Part shown: piece by piece, positions 1-6,546 of the stretch
Numbering within the stretch: the first letter of the stretch is position 1
Layout: every line of letters begins with the position of its first letter
Assembly (NCBI RefSeq): GCF_003574465.1
Contig: NZ_QOWC01000078.1
Span: forward strand, 1-34,558
Reading direction: 5' to 3'
DNA from: Methylobacterium crusticola
Lineage (GTDB): Bacteria > Pseudomonadota > Alphaproteobacteria > Rhizobiales > Beijerinckiaceae
Length of the DNA: 34,558 nucleotides
Notes under the pieces: model-generated
Databases searched by the model: none
What the model saw: only the letters and a program-made list of their open reading frames with translations
Told to the model about the DNA's origin: nothing
Translations under genes and position numbers: made by a program

Positions 1-150
1 GGCGGCGGCGCGGGCGCTCCCGGCCCCCAGCGCCAGGCGGGCGGTCCAGGCCGGGGCCGCGCCGTCGCGTGCCGGCGCTCCCGCCGCCTGCGGCGGCGTG
101 GTGAGGTCGAGCCAGTCTCGTCCGGGCCGCGTCGTCACTGACTCTGCCAT
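1..150 (-). CDS. N-terminus of an unidentified protein, cut by the window edge
   Basis: A leftward reading frame opens with ATG at 150-148 and stays open for 50 codons to the edge of the window. The predicted start is MAESVTTRPGRDWLDL, followed by alanine- and proline-rich sequence. Reading leftwards, an AGAGGCG stretch about 13 bases upstream could serve as a weak ribosome binding site. No family can be recognised from so short a piece, and in DNA this GC-rich open frames arise by chance, so only moderate trust is warranted. If real, its upstream region is shared with the divergent secreted repeat protein that starts at 488. Confidence 0.4.
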   Translation of the reverse strand, partial: MAESVTTRPGRDWLDLTTPPQAAGAPARDGAAPAWTARLALGAGSARAAA

Positions 151-404
151 GTTGCTGCGCGCGCGCCTCTGCACCGCGGCCACGCCCATGGCCACGGTGA
201 CGAGCAACGTCGACCCGCGCGGGGCAGTTCCGCCCGCGGATGGGTGCCCGCTCCGCGCGCGGACGAGGAGGCGAGCCCACGCGTGTCCGCCGTGGCCGGG
301 ACGAGACCACCGCCACGGCAAGAACAAATGTGCAGCGCAGCATGCATTGACCCTGCACCTTGGCCGTATTTGACCGCGGCTGACAGTCTCCGCATCATGC
401 ATCC

Positions 405-429
405 GGAACGATATTCGGGGATCGGCGTT
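405..429 (+). promoter_or_regulatory. sigma-EcfG-type general stress promoter
   Basis: GGAAC at 405-409 is followed after exactly 16 bases by CGTT at 426-429. This matches the known alphaproteobacterial EcfG consensus (GGAAC, 16-17 bases, cGTT) at every defined position. Transcription would start near 437, giving a leader of about 50 bases before the ATG at 488, which has a strong GGAGG site at 476-480. The match and its position are seen directly; use by EcfG is inferred. Confidence 0.7.
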
Positions 430-487
430 TCGGACCATCGATAAGAGTTCGCCCGATTGCGCGAGACCTGGAATCGGAGGGAAAGTC

Positions 488-1762
488 ATGAATCGTTTGA
501 CTGTTGGGCTGGCAGCTCTGCTGATCAGCACCTCGGCGTTCGCCCAGGGCGCCGGGTCGCCCGGCGCGAGCGGGACGGCGGGCGGCGCCTCACGCGGCGG
601 CGAGACGGGCCAGCCGGCGGCCAAGGGCGGCCAGGGCGGCGCGCAGGAGAACCGGGCTGAGACCGGCGCGGGCCGAGGCCAGCCCGGCATGGCCGACAAG
701 GACCGGGACCAGCCCGGCATGGCCGACAAGAGCCGGGACCGGCCCGGCATGGCTGACAAGAGCCGGGACCGGCCCGGCATGGCTGACAAGAGCCGGGACC
801 AGCCCGGCATGGCTGACAAGGGTGGTCGCCCGGAGACGGGCCGGCAGACCGGCACCGAGGGCGGCGACCGCATGGCTCGCGACGGGAAGCGGCGCGAGGC
901 CGGGCCGGGCGAGCGCGCCGGCCGCGACGAGGCCCGCGACGGACGCCGCGAGATGTCGGGCCGCCGCGACGTCGAGGAGCGGACCGAGAGCCGCCGCGAC
1001 ACGCAGACCCGCATCCGCACCGGGTCCCGCGAGGAGAGCGTCTCCGGCGGTCGCCGCTTCGTGACGATCGCCGGGCAGCGCGTGATCTACGGCTCGCCCG
1101 AGTACCGCCGGCTCGTGGTGGTGGAGCGGCGCGAGACGCGGGGCGTGCGCACGGGCGGTGCGGAGTTCGTGGTGATCCAGGGGCGCCGGGTTCGCGTCGG
1201 CTCGCCCGAGTACCGCCGCCTGGTGGTGCGCGAGCGCAGCGGCCCGAGCCGGACCGTGGTGATCCGCGGCCAGCGCGTCGTCTACGGCTCGCCCGAGTAC
1301 CGCCGGCTGGTCGTCGGCGAGCGCAGCAGCGTCACCGGGAGCGTGACGACCCGCAGCGAGCGGACCCGCGACCGGGTCGACGTGCGCCGCAGCGAGGGCG
1401 TCTCGGCCCGGGCCGGCACGCGGGGCGAGCGGGATGCCGGCGCGGCGCGCCACGACGAGCGCGGCGGCATGGCCGAGCGCGGCGGGCGCGACACCCGCAC
1501 GGGCATGGGCGAGAAGGGCACGGGCGACAAGGGGATGGGCGACAAGGGGATGGGCGGCCAGGAGCCCGGCGCCCGGAACGCGGCCGGGACGGGCCGCGGC
1601 GAGGAGCGTGGCGCCGGGCAGCCGGGCGGCACGAGCGGCGAGCGGGGCCAGGCCAAGGGCGGCGCGGGCGCGGCGCCGGACACGACCGGCAGCACCCAGA
1701 GGGGCGGCGGGCGTCCCGGCGCCGCGCCGGGCGCCGGCGGCGCCTCCGGCGGCCGGATGTAG
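488..1762 (+). CDS. secreted Arg/Gly-rich repeat protein, probably stress-induced
   Basis: A 424-residue protein with a clear signal peptide (MNRLTVGLAALLISTSAFAQ, cleavage likely after AFA), so it is probably periplasmic or extracellular. The rest is low-complexity, rich in Gly, Arg, Ala, Asp and Glu, and probably largely disordered. Residues about 65-114 hold five ten-residue repeats of the type QPGMADKSRD. Residues about 191-276 hold three copies of a 21-residue module ending YGSPEYRRLVV (RVGSPEYRRLVV in the second), with conserved hydrophobic positions that suggest a small beta fold. A GMGDK repeat follows near residue 345. Start: ATG 488 after a GGAGG site. A sigma-EcfG-like promoter precedes it and a strong terminator follows, so it is probably a single-gene stress unit. 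I do not recognise the family; a structural or envelope role is only a guess. Confidence 0.8.
   Translation: MNRLTVGLAALLISTSAFAQGAGSPGASGTAGGASRGGETGQPAAKGGQGGAQENRAETGAGRGQPGMADKDRDQPGMADKSRDRPGMADKSRDRPGMADKSRDQPGMADKGGRPETGRQTGTEGGDRMARDGKRREAGPGERAGRDEARDGRREMSGRRDVEERTESRRDTQTRIRTGSREESVSGGRRFVTIAGQRVIYGSPEYRRLVVVERRETRGVRTGGAEFVVIQGRRVRVGSPEYRRLVVRERSGPSRTVVIRGQRVVYGSPEYRRLVVGERSSVTGSVTTRSERTRDRVDVRRSEGVSARAGTRGERDAGAARHDERGGMAERGGRDTRTGMGEKGTGDKGMGDKGMGGQEPGARNAAGTGRGEERGAGQPGGTSGERGQAKGGAGAAPDTTGSTQRGGGRPGAAPGAGGASGGRM
680..829 (+). repeat. five tandem 30-bp coding repeats
   Basis: Five in-register 30-bp units (680-709, 710-739, 740-769, 770-799, 800-829) each encode a decapeptide of the form (Q/R)PGMADKxxx. 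Units three and four are identical over 30 bases, which suggests recent duplication or gene conversion. The last unit diverges after ADK. Such a tract is expected to vary in copy number between strains. Confidence 0.9.
1058..1315 (+). repeat. three 63-bp module repeats encoding SPEYRRLVV units
   Basis: Copies lie at 1058-1120, 1166-1228 and 1253-1315. Each encodes 21 residues with the pattern hVhIxGxRVxhGSPEYRRLVV. The SPEYRRLVV core is invariant, while the linkers of 45 and 24 bases differ. Conservation at protein level with linker divergence suggests a folded, functional motif rather than random low complexity. Confidence 0.85.
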
Positions 1763-1806
1763 GCCCCGGGCTCTCCGGCGACCGACCTCGCGTCGGATAA
1801 GCATCG

Positions 1807-1836
1807 CCTCTCCCCGTATGCGGGGAGAGGTTTTTT
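1807..1836 (+). terminator. rho-independent terminator
   Basis: A perfect ten-base stem, CCTCTCCCCG (1807-1816) pairing with CGGGGAGAGG (1821-1830) around a TATG loop, is followed directly by six T residues (1831-1836). It lies 45 bases after the stop codon of the secreted repeat protein and closes that transcription unit. Confidence 0.93.
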
Positions 1837-1963
1837 CGTTTCGGGGGCCCGGTCCTCGCCGGCGCGGTCGATCGCCCGCGGTCGGCTCGGCGCGGCGCGG
1901 CGGTTCACTCCCCGGCCGCGCTCCGCCAAGATGCGCGCCGTCGCACGCGATCGGGAGGTGAGC

Positions 1964-2242
1964 ATGAAGGTGCGCGGTCTGGCCTCGCTGCCGGAATTCG
2001 CCAGCGACGCGGACATCGCGGTGGCCCTCGTCGGCAAGCAGCGGGCGCCCGCGGCGGAGGCGCTGTTCGCGACCCTCGAGGCGTCCGGCTTCCCGCACGT
2101 CGATCCGCGCTTCAACGCGCGCTACGTGCCGGCCGTGCGCCGCTTCTTCGAGGTCGAGTACGGCCTCGCGGCCCCCCTCGACCCGCCGTCCGGCGACGGC
2201 GAGGTCCCGGCGCTCCGGGTCCGGGCACGGCGCCGGGACTGA
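1964..2242 (+). CDS. small protein of unknown function (92 aa)
   Basis: The start is placed at ATG 1964 because GGGAGGTGAGC sits just before it; an in-frame ATG at 1931 lacks such a site. The product starts MKVRGLASLPEFASDADIAV. It has a central helical stretch (APAAEALFATLEASGF) and a motif RFNARYVPAVRRFFEVEYGL, followed by a Pro/Arg-rich tail. There is no signal peptide or membrane segment, so it is probably cytosolic. The ordered, non-repetitive sequence and strong ribosome site argue for a real gene. I do not recognise a named family. It stands alone between the terminator at 1836 and the UbiB-like gene; no promoter could be assigned. Confidence 0.65.
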   Translation: MKVRGLASLPEFASDADIAVALVGKQRAPAAEALFATLEASGFPHVDPRFNARYVPAVRRFFEVEYGLAAPLDPPSGDGEVPALRVRARRRD

Positions 2243-2500
2243 CCGGCCGCGCGAGCCCGCGGCCCAGCCCGGCCTTGATCGGCGCGCTCCGGCGCGGCAC
2301 GATCGGGCCCGGCGCCCCGGCCCCGCCCGGTCGCGGCGCCGGGGGCGCGGGGCCCGCCTCAGTCCCGCCCGGATGAGGCCTTAGGCGCGCCACGACGCGG
2401 GATTCAGGATGCGGTGCGCGAGATCGCACCCCGTCGTCTCCCGTCCGGCCGCCCGCGGCCGACCCCTCTCTCACGGCAGCCGGGCTGAACCGATGCGCAG

Positions 2501-4135
2501 ATGCTGAAAACCGCCATCGTCGCAGCGCGGGATCGCCAGCGCCTGCAGGAGATCGCCGGGATCCTGATCGGGTTCGGCGTCAACAAGGTCGTGGACCGGC
2601 TGGGGCTGCGGGGCATCCCGCGGCTCGCCTGGCGCAGCGCGCCGGCCGTCGACCTCACCCGCCTGTCCCAGCCCGAGCGCCTGCGCCGGGCCATCGAGGC
2701 GCTCGGCCCCACCTTCATCAAGCTCGGGCAGGTGCTGGCCAGCCGCGCCGACCTTCTGGCGCCGCAATGGACCGAGGAGCTCGGCAAGCTCCACGACCAG
2801 GTCGCGCCGCTGCCCTGGGAGGTGATCCGGCCGCAGCTCGAGGCCGACCTCGGCGCGCCGCCCTCCGAGATCTTCTCCGAGTTCGACGTCAACCCGATCG
2901 CCTCGGCGTCGATCGCGCAGGTCTACCGGGCGCGTCTCGAGACCGGCGAGGAGGTGATCGTCAAGGTCCGGCGGCCCGGCCTGCAGAAGGTGATCGAGGC
3001 GGACCTGCGCCTCCTCTCCCACGCCACCCGCATCGTCGAGAGCGAGTGGCCCGAGATGGCGCGCTACCGGCCCACCGAGCAGATGCGCCACATCTCGAAC
3101 GGCCTGCGGGAGGAGCTCGACCTCAACAACGAGGGCCGCAACTGCGAGATGCTGGCGGCCCTGTTCGCCGACCGCGAGGACGTCGTCTTCCCGAAGATCT
3201 ACTGGGACTACACCTCCGAGCGGGTCCTGGTGCAGGAATTCATCCACGGCATCCCGCCGACCGACACCAAGCGCCTGGAGGAGGCCGGCCTCGACCGGGT
3301 GCTGCTGGCGCAGCGCGGCGTCGACGCCTTCCTGCACATGGCGCTGATCGAGGGCGTCTTCCACGCCGACCCCCACCCCGGCAACCTGCTGGCGATGACC
3401 GGCAACCGGGTCGGCTTCATCGATTTCGGCATCGTCGGCCGCCTGTCGCAGCGGCGGCGCTCGCAGCTCCTGATCCTCATCGGCGCGATGCTGAAGGAGG
3501 ATGCCGACGGGCTGATGGCGGTGCTCCTCGACTGGACCGGCGCCAGCAACCCCGACCTGACCCGCCTCGAGGCCGCCTCGCAGGCCTTCGTCACCCGGCA
3601 CAACGGCACGACGCTCAACCTCGGCCTCGTGCTCACCGACTTCATGACCATGGCGCGCGAGAACGACCTCGCGATGCCGACCGACCTCGCCATCCTGTTC
3701 AAGGGCCTGGTGACGGCGGACGGCGTGATGCGCCAGCTCGACCCGAACTTCGACCTCTTCGCCGCGGCGGGCCCGACCGTGCGGCGCACGATGCGGGCGC
3801 AGTTCTCGCTCAAGGACCTGAAGGGCCGCTTCCAGGGCCTCGCGGCCGGGCTCTACGGCGCCGCCTCGGAGCTGCCGACCCTGGTCCACCTGATGCTGGT
3901 GCGCCTCAAGCAGGGCCGGGTCACCGTCGAGATCGAGCTGAAGGGCATGGACAAGCTGACCCGGGGCATCGAGCGGGCCGCCGCGCGGGTCGCGGTCGGC
4001 CTCGTGGTGGCGGCCTTCGCCACGCAGCTCGCCCCCCGGCTGATGGAGCACGGCACCCCGGCTTTCGTGACGATCGGCATCCTCGTCCTCACCATCGGGA
4101 TCGGCTGGATCCTGCTGCTCGCCCGCAACCGCTGA
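2501..4135 (+). CDS. ABC1/AarF/UbiB-family atypical kinase-like protein
   Basis: A 544-residue member of the ABC1/UbiB family (protein-kinase-like fold, linked to ubiquinone biosynthesis or lipid handling at the inner membrane). The family signature KxGQ appears as K74-L-G-Q77 in FIKLGQ. The alanine-rich nucleotide loop is A134-S-A-S137, the probable ATP-contacting lysine is K155 (VKVRRPG), and the catalytic-loop equivalent HADPHPGN starts at H288. The metal-binding DFG aspartate is D308. Two hydrophobic segments after about residue 495 fit the C-terminal transmembrane hairpin of the family. It starts at ATG 2501 with only a weak ribosome site. No other ubi genes adjoin, and the N-terminus is unlike the usual ubiE-linked UbiB, so it may be a paralogue rather than UbiB itself. 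The family is certain, the pathway is not. Confidence 0.93.
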   Translation: MLKTAIVAARDRQRLQEIAGILIGFGVNKVVDRLGLRGIPRLAWRSAPAVDLTRLSQPERLRRAIEALGPTFIKLGQVLASRADLLAPQWTEELGKLHDQVAPLPWEVIRPQLEADLGAPPSEIFSEFDVNPIASASIAQVYRARLETGEEVIVKVRRPGLQKVIEADLRLLSHATRIVESEWPEMARYRPTEQMRHISNGLREELDLNNEGRNCEMLAALFADREDVVFPKIYWDYTSERVLVQEFIHGIPPTDTKRLEEAGLDRVLLAQRGVDAFLHMALIEGVFHADPHPGNLLAMTGNRVGFIDFGIVGRLSQRRRSQLLILIGAMLKEDADGLMAVLLDWTGASNPDLTRLEAASQAFVTRHNGTTLNLGLVLTDFMTMARENDLAMPTDLAILFKGLVTADGVMRQLDPNFDLFAAAGPTVRRTMRAQFSLKDLKGRFQGLAAGLYGAASELPTLVHLMLVRLKQGRVTVEIELKGMDKLTRGIERAAARVAVGLVVAAFATQLAPRLMEHGTPAFVTIGILVLTIGIGWILLLARNR

Positions 4136-4171
4136 GGCACGGGGCGGCGCGCCCGGCGCGCCGCCCCCCGC

Positions 4172-4366
4172 TCACGGCCGCCGCCTGCCGCGGCGGCGGG
4201 CCTGGAGCGCGCTCGCCTCCCGGGTGGCGTGGCGCGGGCTGCGGAACACGCGGCCCTCCAGGGCGTGGAAATCCGGGTGGGCGGCGAAGAACCGGAAGCC
4301 ATCGGGCTCCGGGACGACGATGCCGGCCGAGGTCTCGTTCACCTCGACGATGCGGGCAGAGTGCAT
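4172..4366 (-). CDS. small conserved-looking protein (64 aa)
   Basis: The leftward ATG is at 4366-4364, preceded by an AGGAGA site at ideal spacing; a longer in-frame start at 4396 is less likely. The product starts MHSARIVEVNETSAGIVVPE and continues with GFRFFAAHPDFHALEGRVF. It ends in a basic Arg/Ala-rich tail of about 20 residues. The alternation VEVNETSAGIVV with following aromatics suggests a small beta-sheet protein. No signal peptide is seen. Function is unknown. It converges with the UbiB-like gene, whose stop lies 36 bases away. The good start site and non-random composition support a real gene. Confidence 0.65.
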   Translation of the reverse strand: MHSARIVEVNETSAGIVVPEPDGFRFFAAHPDFHALEGRVFRSPRHATREASALQARRRGRRRP

Positions 4367-5073
4367 GACGTGCGTCTCCTGGCGCCGGCCCGGCATCGGG
4401 ACGCGGCGCGGGATCGGGGAAGTGCGAGCGTCGGGCCGGGCGTCGCGGCCTCGTCGGTCGGGGCGGGCGCGGGGCGCGCCGCAGGTTCCCGCGACGGGCG
4501 CGGACGGCCTTGCTCGACCTGGTGCGGGATCAGCGCGGGGCGGGACAGCCGTCGCGCACGGCGCGGGCCGGGACCTCGCGGCGGCGGCACATTCGTCGGG
4601 GCCGCGTCATCGCACGTCGCTCCGTGGTCGGTCGCTCCGCGAAGCAGGGGAGCAGGGCGGTCGGGCGCGCGCCGGTGCGGGACGGACGCTCGCGGTCCGC
4701 GCGCTCCAGGGCCCGGCCAGGATCGCCGCCAGGACGGTCCGTGTCAACCAGAACGTTCTTTTTATGGAACAGTTCGAAGGACGTGGCTCGACCTCCCGCG
4801 GGTCACGGACGCGGAAGAAAGCGGTTTTTTCGCGGGCTGATCGCTCGCCATCCGGACGGTGACCCGCGGCCTGCTCCGGCGCGTCCCCTGCCCCGGCCGG
4901 CGGGGTCACCGGGCGCGCTAGCCGGTCATTGTTCGTTATACAAAACGATCGCGCGTCGCGCCGGGCGCCCGGGCCGTGCCCCGGCCTCGCGCCCGCCCTG
5001 CGCCCGGAGGTGCTGGCGCGGCGGTCCGCCCTCGCGCAGGATGCCGGCGAACCGGCATCAGGGAGAGCGCCGC
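4367..5073. other. 707-bp gap with two GTTC-type dyads and a hairpin
   Basis: No convincing gene was found; long open frames here have skewed Arg/Ala/Pro composition. Three local features stand out: GTTC-N8-GAAC at 4755-4770, a related GTTC-N8-AAAC at 4931-4946, and a stem-loop at 5041-5058. The first two sit in short AT-richer islands in otherwise GC-rich DNA, which suggests promoter or operator function for the cupin gene downstream. Confidence 0.5.
5041..5058 (+). promoter_or_regulatory. perfect stem-loop before the cupin start
   Basis: ATGCCGG (5041-5047) and CCGGCAT (5052-5058) form a perfect seven-base stem around a CGAA tetraloop. It ends two bases before the GGGAGAG ribosome site (5061-5067) of the GTG at 5074. 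It could be an operator dyad or an mRNA hairpin affecting translation. Its ATG is in frame with the cupin, so a start at 5041 is an alternative. Confidence 0.5.
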
Positions 5074-5577
5074 GTGACGACCGAACCGCACGACCACGAC
5101 CACGATTCCGCGCCCGGTGCGCCGCGCTGGAAGCACGACGGCGTCCGGGTGATCACCGGGGACAAGCTCGACCCCAACACCGCGCAGACGCCCGGCATGT
5201 TCCGGCAGGCCGCCATCAACCATGCCCGCGTGGGCGCCCAGAAGATCTGGGCCGGCACCGTGGCGATCCAGCCGGACGCCAAGACCGGCGTGCACCACCA
5301 CGGCGCCCTCGAGAGCGTGATCTACGTGGTGCGGGGCCGGGCGCGGATGCGCTGGGGCGAGCGCCTCGAGTTCGTGGCGGAGGCGGGGCCCGGCGACTTC
5401 ATCTACGTGCCGCCCTACGTCCCCCACCAGGAGATCAACGCCTCGCCGGACGAGCCGCTCGAATGCGTGCTGGTGCGCTCCGACAACGAGGCGGTGGTGG
5501 TGAACCTCGGCGACATCGAGCCGGTCGAGAAGCCCGAGGCGGTCTACTGGGTCGATCCGATCCACCGGCACCCGTGA
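5074..5577 (+). CDS. cupin-domain protein
   Basis: A 167-residue single-domain cupin. GTG 5074 is chosen because GGGAGAG lies seven bases upstream; ATG 5041 in the same frame would add 11 residues. The N-terminus is His/Asp-rich (EPHDHDHD) and may bind metal. Cupin motif 1 is visible as VHHHGALESVIYVVRGRARMRWG and motif 2 as PGDFIYVPPYVPHQEIN. Their histidines and glutamate would hold one metal ion. The length is that of a stand-alone cupin. Substrate and reaction cannot be read from the sequence; an enzyme or a sensor of small molecules are both possible. The gene is monocistronic, with candidate operator dyads upstream and no neighbour that suggests a pathway. Confidence 0.85.
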   Translation: MTTEPHDHDHDSAPGAPRWKHDGVRVITGDKLDPNTAQTPGMFRQAAINHARVGAQKIWAGTVAIQPDAKTGVHHHGALESVIYVVRGRARMRWGERLEFVAEAGPGDFIYVPPYVPHQEINASPDEPLECVLVRSDNEAVVVNLGDIEPVEKPEAVYWVDPIHRHP

Positions 5578-5800
5578 CGGCAGTCGAAGTCGCCGGGTTG
5601 CACAACCAAAGCGTGCTTAACTCCGATCCGCAGGCGCACCGGATGTCGAGCGGCGGGCGCTGACCGCCCTCGTCTCTCCGTCATCTCGCCGACGCCCGCG
5701 CCGTCGCCAGGGAAGCGGCGCCGCGACACGTCGCGGAATTGCCACGCCCCGCGGATCATCTCGGCGGGACTTGGGCCCGGGACCCCTGCGGGCGCGCCGC

Positions 5801-5815
5801 TTAAGGGCTTGTTAA
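5801..5815 (+). promoter_or_regulatory. CtrA-type box TTAA-N7-TTAA
   Basis: TTAA (5801-5804), seven bases, then TTAA (5812-5815) match the core of the alphaproteobacterial CtrA consensus TTAA-N7-TTAAC; the final C is G here. With its flanks it also forms an inverted repeat, GCTTAA-N7-TTAAGC, at 5799-5817. It lies 45 bases before the ATG of the 121-aa gene. TTAA is rare in DNA this GC-rich, so chance is less likely, but binding is inferred. Confidence 0.5.
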
Positions 5816-5860
5816 GCACGCGGGGCGAGGCTTCCGGGGTTCACGCCGCGCAGGTGCCCG

Positions 5861-6226
5861 ATGTCGCTGCCGAAGGCCCGACCCTCCTTGATCGACGGCG
5901 GCGACTGCCCCGTGCCGCTCGAGACGCTCGGCGCCCTCTACCGGGGCGACCGGGAGGCCGTGGCGGCGATCGTGGCCGGCATCCCGAACCTGACGCGGGC
6001 ACGCCTCGCCGCGTACCTCTACGGGAAGAGCCACCTGCACGCGCTCGGCCTGCGCCTCGCCGCCACCTGTGCGGAGGCGGACCTGGTCCAGGTGGCCGGC
6101 CATGCCGGCGCCGTGCTGTTCGCCCAGGCGCGCCAGCCCGGCCCGCCGACGAGCGAGCCGCGCGTCTCCGGCCCGCGCCGGATCAGCCTCGCGGGCTCCG
6201 GCTCCCTCGCGCGGGGCGTCGACTGA
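5861..6226 (+). CDS. hypothetical protein (121 aa)
   Basis: The product starts MSLPKARPSLIDGGDCPVPL. A predicted helical core (about residues 20-90) contains LYRGDREAVAAIVAGIPNLTRARLAAYLYGKSHLHALGLRLA in its run, followed by a segment with one Cys and a flexible Pro/Ser/Gly-rich tail. No signal peptide or transmembrane helix is evident. The core has normal amino acid usage, unlike the chance frames around it, so I take it as real. ATG 5861 is preceded by a modest GCAGGTG site. The only regulatory clue is the CtrA-type box just upstream, which would tie it to cell-cycle or motility control. The family is not recognised. Confidence 0.65.
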   Translation: MSLPKARPSLIDGGDCPVPLETLGALYRGDREAVAAIVAGIPNLTRARLAAYLYGKSHLHALGLRLAATCAEADLVQVAGHAGAVLFAQARQPGPPTSEPRVSGPRRISLAGSGSLARGVD

Positions 6227-6546
6227 CCTGAGGCGCGCCGAGGCGTCGGCGGGCGGGACGCGCCGGCAGCGCGGCTGCCCGAGGCCGTGTGCGCCCGCCG
6301 GCGCGCGCTCTGAACCCCACGGTTGCGGTCGCGACGGAACGGGCCCCGGGTCAGGCCCGAGGCCGTGTGCCGGGCGGGCGCGTGGCACGGCAGCCACACT
6401 CCGGACTTCCCTCCGCCACCGCCTTGCTCCGCCGGGGGCGACACCTTACGCCTTACCGCAAAGCTCATTCATATCAGTAGCTTAGGATAGTTATAAACTG
6501 GCGCCTGCCCGGGCAGGCGCGTGGTGGCGCGTGCGCGGAGTGTCAG
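6227..6546. other. 320-bp leader region of the siderophore receptor gene
   Basis: No gene is seen here. The last 85 bases form an AT-richer patch with a possible -10 element TATAAA at 6492-6497. Overlapping its upstream side is TAGCTTA-GG-AT at 6478-6488, a motif shared with the region before the leftward siderophore operon (12862-12872, opposite strand). A perfect dyad follows at 6501-6520, and a GGAG ribosome site lies at 6537-6540. Confidence 0.5.
6501..6520. promoter_or_regulatory. perfect 20-bp palindrome in the receptor leader
   Basis: GCGCCTGCCC (6501-6510) is followed at once by its exact reverse complement GGGCAGGCGC (6511-6520). It lies a few bases after the putative -10 element, near the expected transcription start, and 26 bases before the ATG. 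It could be an operator for a dimeric repressor or a strong RNA fold in the 5' leader. Confidence 0.5.

Noticed and set aside
680..829. Possible CRISPR-like array of regularly spaced repeats
   Set aside because: The 30-bp units are directly contiguous without spacers, stay in one reading frame and encode a peptide repeat.
590..2098. Long minus-strand open frame (502 codons) opposite the secreted repeat protein
   Set aside because: Its composition mirrors the antisense of a repeat gene, it has no ribosome site, and it crosses a strong terminator. GC-rich DNA gives many such shadow frames; those opposite the UbiB-like, TonB receptor, fusion and prfC genes were dropped for the same reason.
4510..5073. 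Upstream extension of the cupin frame by 188 codons
   Set aside because: The extension is Arg/Ala/Pro-rich, crosses the AT-richer candidate promoter sites and the hairpin, and a good ribosome site marks GTG 5074.
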